Assembly (NCBI RefSeq): GCF_003386865.1 | Contig: NZ_QTUA01000001.1 | Location: forward strand, 1,116,001-1,180,000 | Length of the DNA stretch: 64,000 nt | DNA from: Calidifontibacter indicus | Lineage (GTDB): Bacteria > Actinomycetota > Actinomycetes > Actinomycetales > Dermatophilaceae | Direction of reading: 5' to 3' | In this document: in pieces, positions 8,674 through 16,897 of the stretch | Layout: each line of letters opens with the position of its first letter | How positions within the stretch are numbered: position 1 is the first letter of the stretch | Notes under the pieces: generated by a model | Told to the model about the DNA's origin: nothing | The model's input: the letters and a program-made list of their open reading frames with translations, nothing else | The model's database searches: none | Made by a program: the position numbers and the translations under genes

Positions 8674-9576
8674 ATGGGGTCCGTGATTCAGGCCAGAGGC
8701 CTGTCCAAAAGATACGACACACACCAAGCCGTCGACAACGTCGACCTGACCGTCGAGGAAGGCGCCTTCTTCGGCATCCTCGGTCCGAACGGCGCCGGCA
8801 AGACCACTTTGCTGGAGATCATCGAGGGCATCCGCAAGCCCGACTCCGGCAGCGCGAGCATCGCCGGACTCGACGTCTGGCCGCGCAACACCAACCTGTT
8901 ACCGCGCATCGGCGTCCAGTTCCAGGCCACCGCTTTCTTCCCGAAACTGACTGCGGCAGAACAGATTCGCACGTTCGCCGACCTCTACGGCGCGCCATAC
9001 GAGCGGTGCGAGGCGTTGCTCGAACAGTTCGGCCTGACCGAAAAGGCCAACACCGGCACCGAAGAACTCTCCGGCGGACAGGCGCAGCGTTTGTCGATCG
9101 CCTGCTCGCTGGTGCACGACCCGCAGGTGGTGTTCCTCGACGAACCCACCGCGGCGCTCGACCCGCAGGCCCGCCGCAATCTGTGGGACACCCTGCGCGG
9201 CATCAACGCCGAGGGACGCACCGTCGTGCTCACCACGCACTACATGGACGAAGCCCAGACCTTGTGCGACGAGGTCGCGATCATGGACAACGGGCGCATC
9301 CTCACCGTCGACACCCCGCGCGCACTCATCGCCGGCATCGACGCACCGCACAAGATCACCGTCAACACCGGCGGCATCGCCTACGACGACGCGCGCCGAC
9401 TGCCCGGCGTGATCTCGGTCGAGGAATCGACCGACGCACTGACCATGGTCACCGACGATCCGGCGCCGGTGCTGATCGCGCTCGCGGATCGACGGGCGCT
9501 GGACGGCGTCGCCGTCGTCGGCGCGACCCTCGAGGACGTCTTCCTCGAACTCACCGGACGGGAGTACCGAGCGTGA
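8674..9576 (+). CDS. ABC transporter ATP-binding protein (ABC-2 exporter type)
   Basis: Nucleotide-binding subunit of 300 aa with Walker A GPNGAGKT (37-44), the signature LSGGQAQRLSIA, Walker B VVFLDEPTAALD and an H-loop in LTTHYMDE. The C-terminal extension after about residue 220 is typical of daunorubicin-resistance/natural-product exporters. ATG at 8674 is preferred to an upstream TTG at 8665. It pairs with the permease at 9674. The stop overlaps GTG of a mini-ORF that bridges the 97-nt gap to the permease start (see 9573). Transported substrate is unknown. Confidence 0.93.
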   Translation: MGSVIQARGLSKRYDTHQAVDNVDLTVEEGAFFGILGPNGAGKTTLLEIIEGIRKPDSGSASIAGLDVWPRNTNLLPRIGVQFQATAFFPKLTAAEQIRTFADLYGAPYERCEALLEQFGLTEKANTGTEELSGGQAQRLSIACSLVHDPQVVFLDEPTAALDPQARRNLWDTLRGINAEGRTVVLTTHYMDEAQTLCDEVAIMDNGRILTVDTPRALIAGIDAPHKITVNTGGIAYDDARRLPGVISVEESTDALTMVTDDPAPVLIALADRRALDGVAVVGATLEDVFLELTGREYRA

Positions 9577-9677
9577 CGTCACCCCACGAAGTTCTCCGTT
9601 CGTTCCTCACTCCGATACTTCGCGGGGACCCCGACCTCATGTCGGGAGCACGCTCGATCAAGGGGGCAACATCATGA
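9573..9677 (+). CDS. Putative 34-codon bridging mini-ORF made from an intercistronic repeat
   Basis: GTG at 9573 overlaps the ATPase stop as GTGA, and the mini-ORF's own TGA at 9675-9677 overlaps the permease ATG at 9674 as ATGA. AAGGGGG before the end serves the permease. Most of the frame is the hairpin repeat at 9579-9638, so the peptide itself may have no function; its likely role is to carry ribosomes from one real gene to the next. The same arrangement is seen twice between nuoD and nuoE. Translation is inferred from overlap geometry only. Confidence 0.4.
   Translation: MTSPHEVLRSFLTPILRGDPDLMSGARSIKGATS
9579..9638 (-). repeat. Diverged copy of the nuoD-nuoE intercistronic hairpin element, reverse orientation
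   Basis: About 60 bp aligning at roughly 80% identity (by eye, with a 2-nt length difference) to the reverse complement of the core of the units at 43877-43961 and 43981-44065. Shared landmarks are TCACCCCACGAAGT at one end and ACTTCGCGGGG followed by CCCCGA near the other. CCCCACGAAGT and ACTTCGCGGGG form a stem with one wobble or mismatch, so the mRNA here should fold. It lies exactly between an ATPase gene and its permease gene. Confidence 0.75.
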
Positions 9678-10804
9678 CGAATCTCGACGAAATGACGCAG
9701 ACGACCGAGCGGCCGCCTGCGACCCAGGCGCCGGCTCGCAAACCGAAGGGCTTCGTCACGCTGGCGCGGGCCCAGTGGAAGGCGTTCATCCGCGACAAGC
9801 AGATCCTCTTCTGGATGCTGGCCTTCCCGCTGGCCTTCCTGCTGTTGTTCGGGCTGCTCAACAGCGGCGGCGACAAGGCCAGCCGCTCGAACGTGATCCA
9901 GGTCGGCAGCGTGCAGTTCCTCGACCAGATGCCGGCCCAGGGCAAGCAGCAATGGGACGACCTGTTCAAGACGACCAGGAGCACCGACCGTGCCGACGCG
10001 CTCGACAAGTTGAAGAAGGGCGACGTCGACGCCGTCGTCGAGCAGCAGGGCGACACGCTGGTGCTCCACTACTCCAACGCCGATCAGGTGAAGTCGGCCA
10101 CCGTGCAAGGCACCATCAGTTCCTTCGTCGACAACGCCAATCTGGCGGCGGCACAAGTGAAACCGGCCATCACCCTGAAAACCCAGCAGGTCGAGGACGC
10201 CTCGCTGAAGCCGATCCAGTACCTCGCTCCCGGGTTGCTCGGGTTCGCGTTGGCGATGGGCGGCACGTTCGGTGGCGCGATGACGCTCGTCAACTGGCGC
10301 AAGACCAAGCTGCTGCGCCGGATGCGGCTCTCACCGACCAAGCCGTGGGAGCTCGTCGCCTCGCGCATCGTGGTGTCGCTGGTGATCGCGGCGCTGCAGT
10401 TCGCGCTGTTCGTGTTGGTGGCGAAGCTGCTGTTCGGGATGCAGTTGAGCGGTGCGTGGTACATGGCGCTGCCACTGGCACTGTGCGGCATGTTGGTGTT
10501 CATGGCGATCGGTCTGATCGCCGGATCGGTGTCGAAGACCGAGGAAGCGGCCTCGGGTCTGGCCAACCTCATCGTGTTGCCGATGTCGTTCCTCGGTGGC
10601 GCCTTCATCCCGCTGGAGTTCGCTCCGGACTGGCTGAAGACCGTGGCGAACGTGCTGCCGATGGGGCACCTCACCGAAGGCATGAAGGACGTCATGGTGC
10701 GCGGACAGGGTGCCTCCGCGGCACTGCTGCCGATGGCGATCCTGCTCGGTTTCGCGGTGCTGTTCATGGCCATCGCGGCGAAGCTGTTCCGCTGGGAGGA
10801 CTGA
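9674..10804 (+). CDS. ABC-2 type transporter permease
   Basis: Membrane subunit of 376 aa partnering the ATPase at 8674. The N-terminal helix (about residues 43-62, after IRDKQILFWML) is followed by an extracytoplasmic domain to about 175, then five helices, the standard ABC-2 export layout. The late segment with IVLPMSFLGGAFIPLEFAPDW and LPMGHLTEGMKD is characteristic. ATG at 9674 has AAGGGGG about 9 nt upstream and overlaps the preceding mini-ORF stop. Likely an exporter of a small hydrophobic or antibiotic-like compound; the substrate is not readable. Confidence 0.93.
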   Translation: MTNLDEMTQTTERPPATQAPARKPKGFVTLARAQWKAFIRDKQILFWMLAFPLAFLLLFGLLNSGGDKASRSNVIQVGSVQFLDQMPAQGKQQWDDLFKTTRSTDRADALDKLKKGDVDAVVEQQGDTLVLHYSNADQVKSATVQGTISSFVDNANLAAAQVKPAITLKTQQVEDASLKPIQYLAPGLLGFALAMGGTFGGAMTLVNWRKTKLLRRMRLSPTKPWELVASRIVVSLVIAALQFALFVLVAKLLFGMQLSGAWYMALPLALCGMLVFMAIGLIAGSVSKTEEAASGLANLIVLPMSFLGGAFIPLEFAPDWLKTVANVLPMGHLTEGMKDVMVRGQGASAALLPMAILLGFAVLFMAIAAKLFRWED

Positions 10805-10973
10805 GCTCGGGGGAGGCAGGTGGCGGATCGGTGGCGACTGCGCCAACTAGGCTGGCGCCCGAGGGCTTCCCGGACGGTGGGGAGCAGGGGCGAGGGAACC
10901 TTCGGGGCGCGCGGGCGTCCGATCCTTCGGACCACACGCAGGGAATCGATCCCGAGCACGAAGGAGAACCCGG

Positions 10974-11624
10974 ATGTCGACCAACCCAGGCCAGCCCAAA
11001 CGCCGCGGCCTTGCGCTCACGATCATCGGCGCACTGCTCATGTTCGTCGTCGCACCGGGCATCTTCGTGGCCGGTGTGGTGTTCGGCGTGAAGGGTGCGT
11101 ACGACATCGTGCAGAGCGCACCGATCGTTGGTGCTCAGGGCAGCGTGCCGATGGCGGCCGGGCAGACCCGCGACATCTACGCCTTCTCCGGCCCCGCCGA
11201 CTCGAACGACACAGGCGTCGAGACCAGCACCACGTCGTCGGGGGTGACTTCGTGCACGGTGCAAGACCCGTCCGGCGCGCGGGTCGACGTCACCAGCTCG
11301 AGCGGAAGCACCGCCTGGACTCGGGGCGGTAACCGCTACGTGATGGCCGGCAGCTTCACCGCGACGACCGCGGGCGACTACCGGGTCGACTGCGGCGACC
11401 GCGACATGCTGCTGCCCGACGGCAAGGACGCGAAGAACGCCGGGGAGAAGGCCGTGACGGGGATCGGCGGAGGGCTGATCATCGCGAGCATCGCCGGACT
11501 GATCGGCCTGATCATGCTGATCGTCGGCATCGTCAAGCTGGTCAACTCCGGCCGGGAGCGCTCGCAGTTCCGGATGCAGCAGCAGGCCGCACAGTGGAAC
11601 CCCGGCGGTTATCGCGGCTACTGA
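10974..11624 (+). CDS. Hypothetical membrane protein with two TM helices and an extracytoplasmic domain
   Basis: 216 aa. A basic N-terminus (PKRRGL) leads into TM1 at about residues 13-40; an outside domain of about 110 residues with Ser/Thr-rich stretches and two cysteines follows; TM2 lies at about 163-190, and the tail is Gln-rich with tyrosines at the end (GGYRGY). ATG at 10974 has AAGGAG 8 nt upstream. I do not recognise a named family. The outside domain looks beta-rich (CTVQDPSG..., TTAGDYRVDC), so an envelope function is possible. A 169-nt gap with a short hairpin (GTCCG/CGGAC near 10917-10932) separates it from the ABC permease. Confidence 0.75.
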   Translation: MSTNPGQPKRRGLALTIIGALLMFVVAPGIFVAGVVFGVKGAYDIVQSAPIVGAQGSVPMAAGQTRDIYAFSGPADSNDTGVETSTTSSGVTSCTVQDPSGARVDVTSSSGSTAWTRGGNRYVMAGSFTATTAGDYRVDCGDRDMLLPDGKDAKNAGEKAVTGIGGGLIIASIAGLIGLIMLIVGIVKLVNSGRERSQFRMQQQAAQWNPGGYRGY

Positions 11625-11702
11625 GCGGTGACGCAGTGCCGCTCGCAGGACCGCCCCGGAATGGGTTCGGATTCGCAGCCGCCACGCGTTAGCCTAGAAC
11701 GT

Positions 11703-11721
11703 CGGTCGCGACGCGCGACCG
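11703..11721 (+). promoter_or_regulatory. Hairpin in the cold-shock gene leader
   Basis: CGGTCGCG / CGCGACCG with a 3-nt loop, 45 nt upstream of the csp GTG. TAGCCT just upstream (11691-11696) could be a -10 element, which would put the hairpin at the very 5' end of the mRNA. Cold-shock mRNAs often carry structured leaders; a regulatory role here is inference. Confidence 0.35.
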
Positions 11722-11766
11722 GCGTTCGATCATGTTCGGTCATTCGATGAAGCAAGCAGGTGTGAC

Positions 11767-12150
11767 GTGCCCAGCGGCAAGGTGAAGTTCTTCGACGCGG
11801 AGAAGGGTTTCGGTTTCGTCTCCGGCGACGACGGCAAGGACGTTTTCCTGCCCTCGAGTGCGCTGCCGGCCGGCACCACGGTGCTGAAGAGCGGAACCCG
11901 CTTGGAGTACTCCGTCGCCGAGGGGCGCCGTGGGGCGCAGGCGCTGTCGGTGCAGCTGCTCGACCCGGCGCCGTCGCTGGCCGCCCGGCACCGCAAGCCC
12001 GCAGACGACATGGCGATCATCGTCGAAGACCTCATCAAGTTGCTCGACGGCGTCGGCAACGGTTTGCGCCACGGTCGCTACCCGGACAAGGGCCACGCGA
12101 CGAAGGTCGCGTCCGTGCTGCGAGCCGTCGCCGACAACCTGGAGCTGTGA
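11767..12150 (+). CDS. Cold-shock-domain protein with C-terminal extension
   Basis: Nucleic-acid-binding protein of 127 aa. The cold-shock domain fills residues 1-65, with RNP1 KGFGFV (13-18) and RNP2 VFLP (26-29). It is followed by a 60-residue helical extension (DDMAIIVEDLIKLLDGVGNGLR) that the classic 67-aa CspA proteins lack. GTG at 11767 starts the conserved VPSGKVKFFD. Its stop and the ATG of the DUF3027 gene overlap as TGATG, so the two are translationally coupled. Long cold-shock proteins next to DUF3027 are, from memory, a recurring actinobacterial pair. Confidence 0.93.
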   Translation: MPSGKVKFFDAEKGFGFVSGDDGKDVFLPSSALPAGTTVLKSGTRLEYSVAEGRRGAQALSVQLLDPAPSLAARHRKPADDMAIIVEDLIKLLDGVGNGLRHGRYPDKGHATKVASVLRAVADNLEL

Positions 12151-12980
12151 TGGCCGTGACCGACACCGTGAGCGACACCGAGCCGAAGGCGGCCAAGCCG
12201 CGCCGCGCCCGCAAGGAGGCCGCCGCCAAGCCCGACAAGGTGCTGCTGGCAGCCGTCGACCTGGCCCGCGAGGCGGCCGAGTCGATCGCGACCCGCGGCA
12301 CCGTCGGCGAGCACGAGGGCGCCGTCATGCTGGGTGAGCGCCTGGCGATGCACTACTTCACCTGCACCAACAAGGGCTACCGCGGCTGGCGCTGGGCGAT
12401 TGCCGTCGCCCGCGCGCCGCGTGCGAAGGTCGCCACGGTCTGCGAGACCAACCTGCTGCCCGGCGACGACGCGTTGCTGTCGCCGCAGTGGCTGCCCTAC
12501 GCGCAGCGGCTCGCACCGGGCGACATCGGTGCCGGCGACGTCATGCCCTACATCGCCGACGACCCGAACCTCGAGCAGGGCTTCGAGGCCACCGGCGACG
12601 AGGACGTCGACGCAATGGCGTTCTTCGAACTCGGTCTCGGCCGCCCGCGGGTGCTGTCCCGCCAGGGTCGTGAGGCCGCGGCCACCCGCTGGTACGAGGG
12701 GGAGCACGGCCCGCGCGCGGCCGTCGCCGCCCAGGCCAAGGGGCAGTGCGGCGGTTGTGGTTACTTCCTGCCGATGGCGGGTGCGCTGCGTCGCAGCTTC
12801 GGGGTGTGCACCAACGAGTGGTCGCCCAGCGACGGCACCGTCGTCTCGCTCGACCACGGCTGCGGCGCGCACAGCGAGATCGACGAGCCGGCCCCGGTGG
12901 CCGAGAAGGTCGAGCCGCCGCGGCTCGACGACTTCGCGGTCGACGTCGAGCAGGCGGAACAGCCAGCCGAAACCGACTGA
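12150..12980 (+). CDS. DUF3027-family protein
   Basis: 276 aa, coupled to the cold-shock gene by a 1-nt overlap. A Lys/Ala-rich N-terminus (1-30) precedes the conserved core with MHYFTCTNKGYRGWRWAIAVARA and VCETNLLPGD. A cysteine/histidine cluster follows near residues 200-245 (QCGGCGYFLP ... GVCTNEWSPSDG ... DHGCGAHSE), which looks like a zinc site. The C-terminal tail is acidic. Function is unknown; the coupling with a cold-shock protein suggests an RNA- or nucleoid-related role (inference). A strong terminator follows. Confidence 0.88.
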   Translation: MAVTDTVSDTEPKAAKPRRARKEAAAKPDKVLLAAVDLAREAAESIATRGTVGEHEGAVMLGERLAMHYFTCTNKGYRGWRWAIAVARAPRAKVATVCETNLLPGDDALLSPQWLPYAQRLAPGDIGAGDVMPYIADDPNLEQGFEATGDEDVDAMAFFELGLGRPRVLSRQGREAAATRWYEGEHGPRAAVAAQAKGQCGGCGYFLPMAGALRRSFGVCTNEWSPSDGTVVSLDHGCGAHSEIDEPAPVAEKVEPPRLDDFAVDVEQAEQPAETD

Positions 12981-13000
12981 ACCGCAACGAAAGACAGACG

Positions 13001-13031
13001 AACGGCCCCGAGCGTGATACTCGGGGCCGTT
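13001..13031. terminator. Bidirectional terminator between DUF3027 gene and zwf
   Basis: Perfect 12-bp inverted repeat (13001-13012 and 13020-13031) with a 7-nt loop between two convergent stop codons at 12980 and 13045; AA precedes and TT ends the stem, so it can serve both directions. Confidence 0.85.
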
Positions 13032-13044
13032 GTCGTCGGCGGGG

Positions 13045-14481
13045 TCAGGCGGTGGGCTCGCGCCAGGCCCGCTCGAAGGGCAGACGCCAGGCGGTCGGCG
13101 CGACCAACTGGTGGATCTGGTTGGGGCCCCACGAACCCTGCGTGTAGGGCCGCACCGGCGGCGGGTTGTCGAGCAGCGGCTGGCTGATCTCCCACAGCCG
13201 CTCGATGCCGTCCGAGGTGGTGAACAGCGTGTGGTCGCCGCGCACCGCGTCGTAGATGAGCCGCTCGTACGCCTCGAGCGCGGCCGCCGAACCGGTGGAG
13301 TCCTGCATCGCGAACTGCATCGACAGCTTGTCGAGCCGGAACCCGGTGCCGGGCCGCTTTCCATAGAACGACAACGACATTCGCGACTTGTCGGCCAGGT
13401 CGAAGGTCAGGTGGTCCGGGCCGTGCTGGCTGACGCCCGAACCGGCCGGGAACATCGACTTCGGCGGCTCCTTGAACGCGATCGAGATGATGCGCTGGCC
13501 CTCTGCGAGGCGCTTGCCGGTGCGCAGGTAGAAGGGCACGCCGGCCCAGCGCCAGTTGTCGATGAAGCACTTCAGGGCGATGAAGGTCTCGGTCTCCGAC
13601 TCCGGTGCGACGCCGTCGAGGTCGCGGTAACCGTGGAACTGCCCGCGCACCACGTTCTCCGGCATGATCGGCATCATCGACCGGAAGACCTTGTTCTTCT
13701 CCTCGGTGATGGCCTGCGGTTCGAGCGAGGTGGGCGGCTCCATCGCGGTGAACGCCAACACCTGGAACAGGTGGGTGACGACCATGTCGCGGTAGGCCCC
13801 GGTGGCCTCGTAGAACGACGCGCGGGTCTCCAGACCGAGGGTCTCGGGCACGTCGATCTGCACGTGGTCGATGTGGTTGCGGTGCCAGATCGGCTCGAAC
13901 AGACCGTTGGCGAACCGGAACGCCAGGATGTTGAGCGCGGCCTCCTTGCCCAGGAAGTGGTCGATGCGGAAGATCTGCTCCTCCGAGAACACCTCGTGCA
14001 GCTTCCGGTTGAGTTCGACGGCGGACACGAGGTCGGTGCCGAACGGCTTCTCCATGACGACCCGGCTGTTGGCGGCGAGGTCGGCCGCGGCGAGGGTCTG
14101 GATCACCGACAGCGCTGCTTTGGGCGGCACGCTCAGGTAGTGCAACCGGCGGGGTCGCTCGTTGCCTTCGTAGCCCTCCTCGGCTTCGGCGACGACCGCC
14201 CGCAAGGCGTCGGGGCCGGCGTCGCTGCGCACGAAGTAGAGCCGCTCGGCGAACTCGATGAAGTCCTTCATCTCGTCCTTGCGGGAGGAGAACTCCTCGA
14301 CTGCCTTGCCGGCGAACTCCACGAAGCTCTCCCGGCTGTGGTCTTCGAGGGAGGTGCCGACGACACGCACGTCGTTGAGCAGACCGCTTCGCCACAGGTG
14401 GAGCAGGCCTGGCAGCAGCTTGCGCCGCGCGAGGTCTCCGGTGGCACCGAACAGGACAATGGTTGTGGGCCGTTCCGCCAT
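13045..14481 (-). CDS. zwf: Glucose-6-phosphate 1-dehydrogenase
   Basis: First enzyme of the oxidative pentose phosphate pathway: glucose 6-phosphate plus NADP+ (or NAD+) to 6-phosphogluconolactone. The 478-aa protein shows the cofactor motif GATGDLARRK (12-21), EKPFG (144-148) and the substrate signature RIDHFLGKE (172-180). ATG at 14481 is used; the open frame extends far upstream but is not family-like. It stands alone, not with tal/tkt/opcA/pgl as the main actinobacterial zwf usually does, so it may be a second copy (inference). It is divergent from the histidine kinase. Confidence 0.95.
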   Translation of the reverse strand: MAERPTTIVLFGATGDLARRKLLPGLLHLWRSGLLNDVRVVGTSLEDHSRESFVEFAGKAVEEFSSRKDEMKDFIEFAERLYFVRSDAGPDALRAVVAEAEEGYEGNERPRRLHYLSVPPKAALSVIQTLAAADLAANSRVVMEKPFGTDLVSAVELNRKLHEVFSEEQIFRIDHFLGKEAALNILAFRFANGLFEPIWHRNHIDHVQIDVPETLGLETRASFYEATGAYRDMVVTHLFQVLAFTAMEPPTSLEPQAITEEKNKVFRSMMPIMPENVVRGQFHGYRDLDGVAPESETETFIALKCFIDNWRWAGVPFYLRTGKRLAEGQRIISIAFKEPPKSMFPAGSGVSQHGPDHLTFDLADKSRMSLSFYGKRPGTGFRLDKLSMQFAMQDSTGSAAALEAYERLIYDAVRGDHTLFTTSDGIERLWEISQPLLDNPPPVRPYTQGSWGPNQIHQLVAPTAWRLPFERAWREPTA

Positions 14482-14616
14482 GGCACACAGTCTGTCGCTC
14501 GCGCGTGACGACCGCCAGTCGGGGGCGAGGTTTCGCGCGGGGTGGGGTTGGCCCGACCCCGAATGCGCCAGTGCATCGGATGTCGTCGCGCGAGCGTGCT
14601 CCGTAGCGTCGATGAC

Positions 14617-15948
14617 ATGATGACGACACAGCTGCCGAGCCTGTCGGAGAAGTCCGCAATGTCCACCACCATGCACACGATTCAGCGGATCCCACCGCCG
14701 CGGACGGTGCTGCGCCGCACCGGCGGTGACATCGCGTACCTGTTCCTGTCCTGGCCGATCGCGTTGGCGGCCTTCGGTATCGCGTGCATGTTCTTCGGCC
14801 TCATCAGCAGCGTGGTGTTGGCACCCGTCGCGGTGCCGGCCGTGTTGGTCGTCGCGACGTACGCCGCACAGGCCGAACGTTGGCTGTTGCGCCGGTTCCA
14901 GGGGGTGACCGACGCCGAGGGCGCCTACCTGCGGATCAACCCGCACGACGGCATCGTCGCCAAGGCCTGGACGGTGGTGCGTGACCCGCAGCGTTGGCTC
15001 GACGTCATCTGGTCGGCGGTCGGGTGGGTCGTCTCGACGATCACCTGGGTCATCATGATCACCGTCTGGCTGACGGGTCTGGCGCAGATCCTGTGGCCGG
15101 TGTACGGCTGGTTCCTGCCGCACCACGGCACTGAGAACGGGTTCAGCTTCCTGCTGCCGTTCGACAGCCTGAACTACGGGTTGCTGTCCCTGGTGAACGT
15201 GCTCGTCGGTGTGGTGTTGCTGGCGCTCGCCCCGTGGATCACCCGCGGCATGGCCCACCTGCAGGGCGTGGCGTCGCGGGCGATCCTGTCGAGCCGGTCG
15301 CGTCAACAGGTCATCGAGCAGCTGCGGGTGAGCCGCGACGCGGGCCGTTCGGCCGAGGCCGACCAGTTGTCGAAGCTGGAGCGCGACATCCACGACGGAC
15401 CGCAGCAGCGACTGGTGCGGCTGAAGGTCGACCTGGCCCGCATCGAACGCCAGCTCGGGCCGGATTCTCCTGCAGCAGAATCGATTCGGGCCGCTATCCA
15501 CAGCACCCAGGAGACCCTCGACGAGTTGCGCGCGCTGTCGCGGGGCATCGCGCCGCCCACCCTGACCGAGCTGGGTCTGGTGGCCGCGGTGCGGCAGGCA
15601 GCGACGCGTCCGACCGCGCCGGTGTCGCTCACGACGAACGTGCCCGAGGTGGCCGGCGCTTTGCCGCCGCACGTCGAGCAGGCCGCCTACTACGTCGTCA
15701 GCGAGGCGCTCACCAACGTCGCCAAGCACAGCGGCGCCGGCCGCGCCTACATCGAGTTGACCCTCGACGAACGTGACCTCGTGGTCGCCGTGACCGACGA
15801 CGGTGTCGGCGGAGCCGCACTCGGCAAGGGCACCGGCCTGGCCGGGCTGGCCGAGCGGGTCCGTTCGGTCGACGGCGCCTTCACCGTCGACTCACCGGCC
15901 GGCGGGCCCACCACCCTGTTCGCACTCATTCCCCACGGACGAAGGTAG
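14617..15948 (+). CDS. Sensor histidine kinase (NarL-type two-component system)
   Basis: Membrane kinase of about 443 aa. Residues 39-210 carry four membrane segments in the pattern of the 'putative sensor' domain found in many actinobacterial kinases. The HisKA_3 box ERDIHDGPQQRLVRLK has the phospho-accepting His259, and the C-terminal ATPase has SEALTNVAKHSGA, TDDGVGG and GTGLAGLAERV. ATG at 14617 is used; 14620 and 14659 are alternatives, and no clear ribosome-binding site separates them. The response regulator follows after 9 nt. The signal is unknown. Confidence 0.92.
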   Translation: MMTTQLPSLSEKSAMSTTMHTIQRIPPPRTVLRRTGGDIAYLFLSWPIALAAFGIACMFFGLISSVVLAPVAVPAVLVVATYAAQAERWLLRRFQGVTDAEGAYLRINPHDGIVAKAWTVVRDPQRWLDVIWSAVGWVVSTITWVIMITVWLTGLAQILWPVYGWFLPHHGTENGFSFLLPFDSLNYGLLSLVNVLVGVVLLALAPWITRGMAHLQGVASRAILSSRSRQQVIEQLRVSRDAGRSAEADQLSKLERDIHDGPQQRLVRLKVDLARIERQLGPDSPAAESIRAAIHSTQETLDELRALSRGIAPPTLTELGLVAAVRQAATRPTAPVSLTTNVPEVAGALPPHVEQAAYYVVSEALTNVAKHSGAGRAYIELTLDERDLVVAVTDDGVGGAALGKGTGLAGLAERVRSVDGAFTVDSPAGGPTTLFALIPHGRR

Positions 15949-15957
15949 AAAGGCCCC

Positions 15958-16599
15958 ATGCGGATCGTTCTCGCCGATGACTCGACGCTGCTGCGCGAGG
16001 GGGTGCAGTTGATCCTCACCGATGCCGGTCACGAGGTGGTGGCCGGCGTCGGCGACGCACCGACCCTCGTCGAGGCGGCGCTGCGGGAGCGTCCCGACCT
16101 GGTGATCACCGACGTGCGCATGCCCCCGACGGGCACCGACGACGGGCTGCGGGCGGCCTTCGAGATTCGGCAGTCGTGGCCGCAGGCGCGGATCGTGGTG
16201 CTCTCGCAGTACGTCGTGCAGGCGTACGCCGACAAGCTGCTCGCCTCGGGCGCCGCCGGGGTGGGCTACCTGTTGAAGGACCGCATCGGCGATATCGACG
16301 AGTTCCTCGCGGCCATCGACCAGGTCGCCGGCGGCGGCACCGTGCTCGACCCCGACGTGGTCTCCCAGCTGATGACCCGGGCGAAGGACCCCGTGCAGTC
16401 ACTCACCCCGCGCGAGCGGGAGGTGCTGGAGTTGATGGCGCAGGGGCTGTCGAACGGCTCGATCGCGCAGCGGCTGTTCGTCACCGGGGGAGCGGTCGAG
16501 AAGCACACCCAGCGCATCTTCGCCAAGCTCGGGTTGTCACCCGACGACTCGGCCGGTCACCGGCGAGTGCTGGCGGTGCTGGCCTTCCTGCGCAGCTAG
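15958..16599 (+). CDS. LuxR/NarL-family response regulator
   Basis: 213 aa, partner of the upstream kinase. The receiver domain has the acidic pair Asp7/Asp8, phosphorylation site Asp52 (VITDVRMPP) and a conserved Lys in YLLKD near 105. The C-terminal LuxR HTH begins at LTPREREVLELMAQGLSN and includes VEKHTQRIFAKLGL. ATG at 15958 has AAAGG upstream (GAAAGGCCCC). Its last codons overlap the convergent DUF2530 gene by 4 nt, so no terminator separates them. Confidence 0.95.
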   Translation: MRIVLADDSTLLREGVQLILTDAGHEVVAGVGDAPTLVEAALRERPDLVITDVRMPPTGTDDGLRAAFEIRQSWPQARIVVLSQYVVQAYADKLLASGAAGVGYLLKDRIGDIDEFLAAIDQVAGGGTVLDPDVVSQLMTRAKDPVQSLTPREREVLELMAQGLSNGSIAQRLFVTGGAVEKHTQRIFAKLGLSPDDSAGHRRVLAVLAFLRS

Positions 16600-16844
16600 G
16601 CGGCCGACGCGTTGCCGCGTCCGCGCCGCACGTACACGTAGCCGAGCAGGCCGAGCACGATGCCGCACACCGGCGCCCACGGCCACCAGTCCCGGGCGCC
16701 CTCGTGCAGGCTCGGCACCGCGAGGATCACGACGAGCGCGACGATCCAGACGGCGATGCCGGTGAGCGTGACCTTCGGCATGTCGACCTTCATCGGCGCG
16801 AGGCCGAGTTGCTCGGGGGTGGGATCGGGTGAGTTCTGGGTCAC
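16596..16844 (-). CDS. DUF2530-family small membrane protein
   Basis: 82 aa with two membrane helices (about 27-44 and 54-71) and an Arg-rich C-terminus (VRRGRGN), the size and layout of DUF2530. The family is widespread in actinobacteria and has no known function. The stop overlaps the end of the response-regulator gene on the other strand; the start is 53 nt from the divergent NCS2 permease. Confidence 0.85.
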   Translation of the reverse strand: MTQNSPDPTPEQLGLAPMKVDMPKVTLTGIAVWIVALVVILAVPSLHEGARDWWPWAPVCGIVLGLLGYVYVRRGRGNASAA

Positions 16845-16897
16845 GAATCAGAGTTTAGTGGTGACGCAGACCGCTTTTCGGCCCTAGTCTCGCGCCC

